Below are positions 15,757-22,037 of a DNA stretch of 32,069 nt, piece by piece. The position numbers were made by a program, and so were the translations under genes. The stretch is taken from the NCBI GenBank assembly GCA_022750205.1, contig JAKIWD010000011.1, forward strand, positions 1 through 32,069, read 5' to 3'. Origin of the DNA: Thermoplasmata archaeon. GTDB lineage: Archaea; Thermoplasmatota; Thermoplasmata; Lutacidiplasmatales; UBA184. The first letter of the stretch is position 1; every line of letters begins with the position of its first letter. The notes under the pieces were generated by a model. It saw only the letters and a list, made by a program, of their open reading frames with translations. It had not been told where the DNA came from and ran no database searches.

Positions 15757-16130
15757 GCAGCGAAACAGAGTATATGGGCCAAAGGTCAGTACGGATCCAC
15801 TCACCGTCGGACGGTCCGCCGCGCCGACCCGTCGTCGAGGTCCTCCCGGGCTCATCCTCCTCGACGGAGAGGCCGGTGGAGCGCAAGGTCAGCCGTCTGC
15901 CCCGCACGATTCTGGTTGCGGCGGCCGCCGTGAGGGGGAGTCTCCCATCACCGATCCGGTGGAACGACGGTGAGCTCGTCCGGCGACGGCGACTTCGGCC
16001 AATCGGATCGGCTTTTCAGAGTTGTTCGTGGACTGCGTGCCGGTTACCTTCGGGGCGCTGACCCAGGTGCTGCGCCCTCGCCGCTCGCTGGCGAGCCGGG
16101 CGTCACGTTCGTAACTCGCTCCGTCTCCGG
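15757..16130. other. Gene-free stretch with the DoxX promoter
   Basis: About 374 bases between the DoxX gene and the response regulator. The only ORFs (15750-16061, 15755-15973) are Arg/Ser/Pro-rich shadows. It contains a TATA-like element (15771-15776) serving DoxX. Nothing else was recognised. Confidence 0.4.
15771..15776 (-). promoter_or_regulatory. TATA-like box of the DoxX gene
   Basis: CATATA on the minus strand, within GCCCATATACTC. It lies only 14 bases above the ATG at 15756 but about 30 above the ATG at 15741, which argues for the downstream start. Confidence 0.5.
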
Positions 16131-17201
16131 TCACGTCGGGAAGGCGTGGGTTCGGCTCCCGGGCACTTTCAGGGCAAAAATCCGGTTCCCGCTCCCCTTC
16201 CCCGAGTCGAGGTCGTCAATCGCGCTCAGGATCTTGATCGCCCCCCGCCCCCGGGCCGTGAGCCGATATCGTTCCCGGGCCAGGTGCGTGACGAGACCGC
16301 TCTCGGTCAGCTTACGGAGGTGAAACGCGATCTTGGAGGTGTCGTCCAGGTGAGCCGCTTCCATGGCTTGCGTAAAGCTGCAGGGACCGTCGGCCAGGCG
16401 TCGCAGGACCAGTCGCCGGATCGGGTTCCCGAGTGACTCTAAGGTCGTGTGTGCGTCCGCCGAGACGATGGACGATTGCACCGCCAACGCCCCCGTCGTG
16501 GTGATCTTGGTGGGATCGTACCCGACGGCCAGCGGCCCTTTCCCCTCGAGGAACGCCCGGATCTCTTCGAGGAGCGCGGCGATATCCTCCTCTCGGTGGC
16601 GTGCCAGGAGTTCTTCGATCGCGGCGAGCACTACGGCGGCCCTCTCTTTCAGCGAGACGAACTCGGCCACGGCATCCCGGATCCGGAACGGGTTCTCTGT
16701 GTCCAAGGGGAGGTAACTTACCTTCTCCGCAGCCGGAGGTACCGGGGGCGGGGAGATCAGGAGCACTTCATACCCCCCCTCCGCAGCCAACGAGCGGGCA
16801 TACCGAGTCGGATCCAGAGCGGTGGCACCGACCCGGAGCAACGCGAGCTGTTGGCTGACCAGCTCGAGCACGCGCTGGACCTGATCCGGCCGGATCGGTT
16901 TGCGAAGATAGTCGAACGCACCGAGACGCAGCGCCCGAACGGCCGTTTCCACGGTCGCATGGCCCGTGAGCATCACGACCAGGAGGCGCGGCCAGCGCTC
17001 CCGTGCTTGGGTCAGGAGCTCGATCCCGCTCCGTCGCCCCATCCTGAGGTCGGTGAACATGACATCGAACTCGGCGCTCTCCAGCGCCTGCACCGCTCGC
17101 GGGGCGGTGGAGACGGCCGTCGCCATGTGGCCGTGCTGCGTCAGCAGGTCGGAGAGTTCGACGCGAAACTCCGCGTCGTCGTCCACTACCAGTATTCGCA
17201 C
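16131..17201 (-). CDS. Response regulator with C-terminal winged-helix domain
   Basis: GTG start. The 356-residue protein begins with a full receiver domain (1-120): acidic pocket D7-D8-D9, phospho-acceptor D51 in FTDLRM, T79 in MLTGHA, and K101 in YLRKPI. These are all the residues needed for phosphorylation by a histidine kinase. A middle segment (about 125-235) begins YARSLAAEGGYEVLLISPPPVP, which recalls a DUF835-like fold, then a charged helical region (FVSLKERAAVVLAAIEELLARHREED). The end is an ArsR-like winged helix (about 245-325; GNPIRRLVLRRLADGPCSF, KIAFHLRKLTESGLV, YRLTARGRGAIKIL). In archaea, receiver domains joined directly to DNA-binding domains are less common than in bacteria. 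No kinase gene is in the window, so the partner lies elsewhere. Likely a transcription regulator. Confidence 0.85.
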   Translation of the reverse strand: MRILVVDDDAEFRVELSDLLTQHGHMATAVSTAPRAVQALESAEFDVMFTDLRMGRRSGIELLTQARERWPRLLVVMLTGHATVETAVRALRLGAFDYLRKPIRPDQVQRVLELVSQQLALLRVGATALDPTRYARSLAAEGGYEVLLISPPPVPPAAEKVSYLPLDTENPFRIRDAVAEFVSLKERAAVVLAAIEELLARHREEDIAALLEEIRAFLEGKGPLAVGYDPTKITTTGALAVQSSIVSADAHTTLESLGNPIRRLVLRRLADGPCSFTQAMEAAHLDDTSKIAFHLRKLTESGLVTHLARERYRLTARGRGAIKILSAIDDLDSGKGSGNRIFALKVPGSRTHAFPT

Positions 17202-17501
17202 GTTCGGGTCCCCCCCAACGAATCTCCGCGTAACGGTGACGAGGTGCAGCGAACCGGGAGGGCGACGAATTCTTAGGGGTATCGGGGGAACCCCCCTCCC
17301 GGTTCTCCTCCGGGGGGTGCATCCGAAGGCTAACGGTTCGGAACCTGGCCCCGGTTTGTCGCGGGTCGGAGCCGAGGTTCGATGCCCGTGGCGGCTCGCC
17401 CAGATCAGCTCCCACGGCGGCCGGCACGTCCGAGGGGGCAGGTGCCGGCTTGAATCGAATCAAGCTACGGGTTATGCTCGGCCCCCGCCGTGGGCCACTT
17501 C
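17202..17501. other. Divergent intergenic region
   Basis: 300 bases between the response regulator (minus) and the small basic ORF (plus). A GTTACGC element about 30 bases above the regulator GTG and GTTATGC (17471-17477) about 28 bases before the small ORF are possible promoters. No RNA gene or repeat seen. Confidence 0.35.
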
Positions 17502-17693
17502 ATGATGGCCAAGCGCAAGATCAAAGCCTCTCTGCTTGAGGCAAAGAAGGCGGAGAATCGGATGCGAGTGAAACTCGGCGGGTCCGCATCCCGAACTCGC
17601 AAACGAGCCTCGCTTCCGCCCGCGGAGAGTTCGCTCCGCCGGAGGCGGATCAGCATCCTGGCCAGGCGGCTCGCACTGGCGCGTCGTCGCTGA
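17502..17693 (+). CDS. Very basic small protein
   Basis: The ATG at 17502 gives 63 residues (MMAKRKIKASLLEAKKAENRMRVK...), about one third Lys or Arg, with the C-terminus almost pure Arg/Leu/Ala (RRRRISILARRLALARRR). The track begins at a GTG 12 bases earlier; 17502 is preferred because of the TATA-like GTTATGC 28 bases above it. The first half predicts a helix with alternating charge. Such proteins bind nucleic acid or the ribosome, but I recognise no family, and a high-GC genome throws up Arg-rich ORFs by chance. The Lys codons (AAG/AAA) in the N-terminal half are unlike shadow ORFs, which is the main support. It converges with the large kelch-PKD gene (83 bases between stops). Confidence 0.42.
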   Translation: MMAKRKIKASLLEAKKAENRMRVKLGGSASRTRKRASLPPAESSLRRRRISILARRLALARRR

Positions 17694-17776
17694 GCCCACC
17701 CCAGCCTTCCCCGCTCCTCGGAGCCTGATCCGCGCACTCCCCTGCTCGAGCACGCGGGCCCTTCCGACTTGCGGGT

Positions 17777-20077
17777 CTACGTCGGCGGTTTCTTCCGCCG
17801 TCGCGACCAGACGACGGCGATCAGCACCGCGATGACGATGAGGATGACGATCAGCGCGAGCCAATCGGTGGTTGAGAAAGATCCTGACTGACCCGACGTC
17901 GCCGGCGCCGACGCGCTCACGGTGACCCGAAGCGACGCGGTGGCCGACCGTTGAGCGGAGTCCGTGACGGTGAGATTGACGACGAACACGCCGGCGGTGC
18001 CGTAGGCGTGGGTCGCGTTGCGAGTGGTAGCTGAGTGGCCGTCGCCGAAGGACCAGAGGTAGGTGTAGGGCGCCGAGCCGCCGGCGGGGACGGAGTCGAA
18101 CGTCACACTCTCCCCAACGGAGGGGGTCTGGGTCGACGCTGCGATGACCACCGATAGGGGGGCCATGACGGTGATCGTCCACGCCTTCAAGGCCACCGAG
18201 CCGGCGGAATCCGAGACGTTCAGGTGCACCAGGTAGGTTCCGGGAACGCTGAAGGTGTGCGTCGCGTTCTCGTTCGTTACGGCGCCGCTGCCGTCTCCCC
18301 AGGTCCACTGATAGGCGTAGGGCGGTTCCCCGCCGGAGGGGGTCGACGAAGCCGTGACGGTTAACGGGGCAAGTCCCGAGAGGGGCGTGACGCTCGCCTG
18401 GAGCGTGAGTTCAGGAAGGGTGGTGACGACCTGCTCGGTGAAGTTGATGTAGACCGACCCGCCGATCGAGGCAGAGATCTCGTAGGACACGTCAAAGGTC
18501 GCCGCGCTGGCGTAGGCGTGCGTCGTATTCTGGGTGGTGGCGTGGCCGCCATCTCCGAAGCCCCAGCTGAAGGTGATCGGGGGCCAACCACCGGTGAAGG
18601 TCGAATCGAACGAGACGGACTGGCCGACGGTCACGACGCTCGGCACCGCCGAAGCGTCGGCATGAAGGGTAGGAGCTTCGGCCCGGACGGTCCAGTTTAC
18701 GGAGTAGAGCCCACTCGCGGCATCGTGGACCGTCAACGTCAGGTTGTAGGTCCCCGGAGTCGAGTACGTCGCCGACGTGTTCGCGACGTAGAGTGAACTC
18801 CCGTTGCCCAGCGTCCAGGTGACGTTGTACGGCGCCGTCCCACCGGAGACCGTCGCGGACAGGGAGACCGTCAGGGGGACGACGCCGCTCAGCGGGGAAG
18901 CGGAGGGGAGGACCGTGAGTCCGGTACGCCCGCCCGACGTCTCGTTGAAGACGAACGTCGCACCGGTGCTCGGCACCTCGTAGACGATCCAGGAATCCGC
19001 GGCGTCGTACGTGAACTGGTCCCACACCGTCCCGCTCGGCGGAGTGCCCGGCAGGTTGTTGTAGAGCGTCCAAGTCAGGTTGGAGAACACCCAGGTCCCG
19101 TAGGGGTAGTAGGCGGACGGGAAGCCCCCGTACATCACCTCCTCGTTCAGGGCCGTGTCGAACGCCCCGCCGGGCCCGACTCGGCCATCCGGGTACGTCA
19201 ACGACGAGGCGGTCGAAGAGGTAGTGACGTTGGCCCAGTCGGTTCCGGACCAGGTCCAGGTCGTGTTGTAATACTCAGTGCCGAGGCCACCGAACAGGAC
19301 GACGTCGGTGCTCTGCGGATCGTCCATCAAGCCCGCCCCGTGTCGGGACTGGGGATGCGTGATCGGCGCGGCCTGGCTCCAGGCTCCCGACGAGAACGTC
19401 CACGTATCGTTCAGGTCCGAGCTGCTCCTGCTCAACCCTCCGAACAGCACGACGTTGTTGGTCGCCGAGTCGAACGCCATCGACGGCCAGAAGCGCGGGA
19501 TGGGGGCGTGACCGATCGACAGATTGGACCAGCTGCCGCCGGAGAACTCCCATGTGTCGTTGAGAACGGCGCCCGAGCCAGCATCGCCGCCAAAGAGGAG
19601 CACCTCGCCCTCCAGCGGGTCGAACGCGATGCCGAACCCGAACCGGGGGGACGGTGAGTGCGTAGGCGTGATGTTGGTCCACCGACCGCCGGAGAACTCC
19701 CACGTGTCGTTGTAGTAGGTGTAGTGGAAAGTCGTCAGGTTAAGGTACTCGCCACCAAAGAGGATCGTGTACCCGTCCTCGCCATCGTAGACCAGGCCGC
19801 CGCTGATGCGAGGGGGAGGGGCACCGGCGGTGGCGGTCAGGTTGGTCCACGTGGGGGTCCCGCTCACGTCCGGTACCGGTGTGTAAGGCGCGCTGTGTGG
19901 CGAATTCGCGTGGCGGTCGTCGGCCGCTCCGACGGTTGGGATTGCGACCTTCCCGGGGGACGGCACCGCGTGGGCCGCGTTCGTGGGAGCGAGCGAGAAA
20001 TGCGGCGCCGCCGTCGCGACGATGACGAGCATCAGGGTGATTGCGACCGTTGATGGCCCCGCGGCGTGAGAGTTCAC
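17777..20077 (-). CDS. Kelch-repeat protein with four PKD domains and C-terminal anchor
   Basis: The ORF opens at 20143, but the GTG at 20077 (VNSHAAGPSTVAITLMLVIVATAAPHF) has a TATA-like box 28 bases upstream and gives a compact signal peptide, so it is preferred (766 residues). Six kelch blades follow (about 75-370), e.g. YDGEDGYTILFGG...YNDTWEFSGGRWTN and FDSATNNVVLFGG...LNDTWTFSSGAWS; the sixth is degenerate. Four PKD-type domains come next (about 390-730): WTLGNGS, WGFGDGG, WTWGDGS and WSFGDGH, each with a matching aromatic strand (TYSTPGTYNLTL, HTFSVPGTYLVHL, HAYGTAGVFVVNL). The end is one membrane helix (WLALIVILIVIAVLIAVVW) and SRRRKKPPT. It is the closest relative here of the protein at 2672-4723. 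Likely an exported stalked propeller. Confidence 0.85.
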   Translation of the reverse strand: MNSHAAGPSTVAITLMLVIVATAAPHFSLAPTNAAHAVPSPGKVAIPTVGAADDRHANSPHSAPYTPVPDVSGTPTWTNLTATAGAPPPRISGGLVYDGEDGYTILFGGEYLNLTTFHYTYYNDTWEFSGGRWTNITPTHSPSPRFGFGIAFDPLEGEVLLFGGDAGSGAVLNDTWEFSGGSWSNLSIGHAPIPRFWPSMAFDSATNNVVLFGGLSRSSSDLNDTWTFSSGAWSQAAPITHPQSRHGAGLMDDPQSTDVVLFGGLGTEYYNTTWTWSGTDWANVTTSSTASSLTYPDGRVGPGGAFDTALNEEVMYGGFPSAYYPYGTWVFSNLTWTLYNNLPGTPPSGTVWDQFTYDAADSWIVYEVPSTGATFVFNETSGGRTGLTVLPSASPLSGVVPLTVSLSATVSGGTAPYNVTWTLGNGSSLYVANTSATYSTPGTYNLTLTVHDAASGLYSVNWTVRAEAPTLHADASAVPSVVTVGQSVSFDSTFTGGWPPITFSWGFGDGGHATTQNTTHAYASAATFDVSYEISASIGGSVYINFTEQVVTTLPELTLQASVTPLSGLAPLTVTASSTPSGGEPPYAYQWTWGDGSGAVTNENATHTFSVPGTYLVHLNVSDSAGSVALKAWTITVMAPLSVVIAASTQTPSVGESVTFDSVPAGGSAPYTYLWSFGDGHSATTRNATHAYGTAGVFVVNLTVTDSAQRSATASLRVTVSASAPATSGQSGSFSTTDWLALIVILIVIAVLIAVVWSRRRKKPPT

Positions 20078-20098
20078 TCGGGCCGATTTCCGAGCCCC

Positions 20099-20107
20099 TA
20101 CTAGTAA
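20099..20107 (-). promoter_or_regulatory. TATA-like box of the four-PKD kelch gene
   Basis: TTACTAGTA on the minus strand, centred about 26-28 bases upstream of the GTG at 20077. Confidence 0.45.
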
Positions 20108-20218
20108 GTGCTGCCGCGGGCTTGCAATCCCCTGTCGCGGCACGAAGCGGCCACGCCACGGAGGTCGTACGAGAACCGATGGCCTTCCCCAAGTAGCGCG
20201 ACCTCTCGACGGGGCGCG

Positions 20219-20497
20219 ATGATCCTCCCCGGCTTGATCTCCGCGGCGTTCTATCCGCGACCGCCCACCCCGCTGCCGATCGCCGGCGGCCTCGACTTCC
20301 CCGTCCTTCTCTCCGGTCTTCTCGGATACATTCAGGACGTCGGCACGTCCCGGGTGTGGCTGAACGTCACGATCGCGATCGTCGGGGGAGTGATCCCCTA
20401 CGTCGCGATCCTCGTGTACCTCGTCTCTGTCTATTTCCCCCGCCTCAAGAAGGCCGGGGGGACGGCCGGGACGTCAGCCGGTTCGCCTACCCCGTGA
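20219..20497 (+). CDS. Small membrane protein of unknown function
   Basis: The frame opens at 20108, but the first 37 codons overlap the promoter of the divergent kelch gene and read as shadow (Arg/Ser-rich). The ATG at 20219 gives 92 residues: a moderately hydrophobic N-terminal half (MILPGLISAAFYPRPP, LDFPVLLSGLLGYIQDV) and one strong membrane helix (VWLNVTIAIVGGVIPYVAILVYLVSVYF), then RLKKAGG and a Gly/Ser/Pro tail. No family recognised. It is divergent from the kelch gene and ends 49 bases before the decayed polymerase-like fragment; whether it belongs to the host or to the decayed element is open. Confidence 0.55.
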   Translation: MILPGLISAAFYPRPPTPLPIAGGLDFPVLLSGLLGYIQDVGTSRVWLNVTIAIVGGVIPYVAILVYLVSVYFPRLKKAGGTAGTSAGSPTP

Positions 20498-20546
20498 ACC
20501 GCTGATCGCGCCGCCGTCCCGGTGTACGGCCGGGTCTTCGGGCCCG

Positions 20547-21485
20547 ATGGACGAGGCGGTCGTCACTCAATCGAAGGTCGCTGCCGAGATCGCACGGACT
20601 TTCGATTCGTTGAACCCCTACTCGGTCGCGGTGCCGTTCTTCAAGGACGAGACGGAGGAGAAGGCACCAAGGGCGGATTATCCGAAGGGCTCGCCCGACG
20701 CTCATTCTCGGTTCTTCGGTCTTTCATCGAAGCGGTACTGCCTGTTCGTCAGAGATCGGCACGGCCGCCCCGTCGTGTTCAAGAGAGGAGCGTCCGACCA
20801 CGGACTCGGCAGGTATCAGGTCCCCGAGGAGCGAGTGAAGTTTACGAAGCGGGTTTGGGAACGCTAGATTGAGGCGACGGACGACCCAGTCCAAGACCCC
20901 TCCGAGGGCCTCGAGCACTTGCCCGCGACCGCCCAGTTCGCACTGACGACCCCAGCCCTGTTCCCGCGAGTGTCCAAAGTCGAGGGGATACGGCCGTTCG
21001 GCTTTCTGACGATACGATACCTCGACCCTGCTGCGCTTCCTGACGGTGCGCAGACGTCCGAGCTACTGCCCTTCCATTCTCCGAAGGAGGCCGCATGGCT
21101 CGGCCTTGCGGAAAAAGAAGGTGCGAAGACGTGGGCGCACATCGTCGAGGGGTTCGCAAAGCATCGAGATCGGAAGTATCTCCTTGGGCCCGACGGGCGA
21201 ATCGTACGACGACTTGTCCTCGTCAAGAAGTCCTCCCTCGTCGGCCTCGGCAAGGAAGGAACGAAGCTCGCGGCCCGAATCAAGATCGGCCGAGCAGCGG
21301 GTAGCGAACCTGCCCTCTTCGTCGACTGGAAGCGCCGACTCCTCGCGATGGGGCGAGCGCAGGCCCGTCGACTGGGGCTACCGTGGAATCGGGTCGGGGG
21401 CTGGAAACGGAGCTTACGCCGAACAGGGACGCTGCGCGAGAAGGCGCTTCGAAGGCTGAAGCGGGCTCTCGCCGGGGCGGGCTGA
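20547..21485 (+). pseudogene. C-terminal remnant of a plasmid/virus-type DNA-polymerase-like protein, with internal TAG
   Basis: Two ORFs of the track (20547-20867 and 20919-21485) lie in the same frame, separated only by a TAG at 20865-20867 and a 17-codon stretch (IEATDDPVQDPSEGLEHL). Read together they form the C-terminal third of a family I know from actinobacterial and plasmid/phage genomes, often annotated as family-B DNA polymerase-like. The blocks are FDSLNPYS, SKRYCLFV...GRPVVFKRGASDHGLGRY, FALTTPALFPRV...GIRPFGFL, and the terminal helix-turn-helix-like WKRRLLAMGRAQARRLGLPWNRVGGWKR. Intact members exceed 900 residues and carry a CDTDS metal motif before this point; nothing of that is left here. 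So the copy is truncated at its 5' side and broken by a stop. The second ORF would need a TTG start, which argues against it being a separate gene. Confidence 0.65.
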
Positions 21486-21523
21486 GCGCAGCGGGACGGG
21501 GGAGAGGCTCCCTCCACCATCCC

Positions 21524-21811
21524 TCACGAAGTCGGCACTCTTGACAGCCGCCAAGCCAAGTAGGCGACACCGAGTGTCGACGCGCCTACTGCCATCAGCG
21601 TCAGCGAAACGAAGAGGAACAGGGCCGAAGCCAAGCGGCCATCATCGAAGAGATGGAGGACGAGGAGCCCAAAGAAAGCCAGGCTCGACGACCCTAGAAA
21701 TGGGACTGCTCCGACGATTGTCGCACGTCTTGAGAGAGTGGCGAATCGAGACTTCGCCTCTGCCGAGAGGGTCAGGACGCTTGAGGGGACTGAAGGGATA
21801 GCCCCCGCCAT
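21524..21811 (-). CDS. Small two-helix membrane protein
   Basis: 95 residues from an ATG at 21811: a short polar start (MAGAIPSVPSSVLTLSAEAKSRFATLSRRATIVG), a first hydrophobic helix (AVPFLGSSSLAFFGLLVLHLF), a short loop DDGRLA, a second helix (SALFLFVSLTLMAVGASTLGVAYLAW) and RLSRVPTS. A hairpin with both ends in the cytoplasm is expected. The opposite strand ORF 21541-21801 is Arg/Ser-rich and judged a shadow. The gene lies between the decayed polymerase fragment and tRNA-Val, so it may belong to the same foreign segment. No family recognised. Confidence 0.5.
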   Translation of the reverse strand: MAGAIPSVPSSVLTLSAEAKSRFATLSRRATIVGAVPFLGSSSLAFFGLLVLHLFDDGRLASALFLFVSLTLMAVGASTLGVAYLAWRLSRVPTS

Positions 21812-21927
21812 TCCGCGCGTGAGGGGGCTCGAACAGAAAAAGGTGCGGGGCGGGCTGGCGTGGGCCGACCACCCTCGGCGGGGGTGGACCTACTTACGGG
21901 CCTCCGTGGTATAGCGCCCCGGGGGGA

Positions 21928-22000
21928 TGGGCCGGGACGGATTTGAACCGTCGATCTCCGCGTTGTAAGCGCGACGTCCTAACCGCTAGACGACCGGCCC
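21928..22000 (-). tRNA. tRNA-Val (anticodon UAC)
   Basis: The minus strand folds into a full cloverleaf of 73 bases without intron. The acceptor stem is GGGCCGG/CCGGCCC with discriminator A, followed by a D arm GTCT...GGAC and anticodon stem TCGCG/CGCGG. The loop CTTACAA gives anticodon TAC, and the T arm is GACGG-TTCAAAT-CCGTC. CCA is not encoded. Position 15 is G and position 48 is C, the pair in which archaea put archaeosine; the archaeosine synthase gene ends 37 bases upstream on the same strand. No clear TATA box fits in that gap, so co-transcription is possible. Confidence 0.95.
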
Positions 22001-22037
22001 ATCGTGACAACTCCGCGCTTCGTCATGTCCGTGTCGG

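Noticed and set aside
20463-20472. 10-base match (GGCCGGGACG) to the tRNA-Val 3' end as an attachment repeat
   Set aside because: Very GC-rich and short, lies inside the small membrane gene, and is expected by chance here.
20865-20867. In-frame TAG read as pyrrolysine
   Set aside because: The gene is also truncated at the front, and no pyrrolysine genes are in the window; simple decay explains the stop better.
21541-21801. 86-residue plus-strand ORF
   Set aside because: Arg/Ser/Gly-rich with no hydrophobic pattern, opposite a better ORF with two membrane helices.
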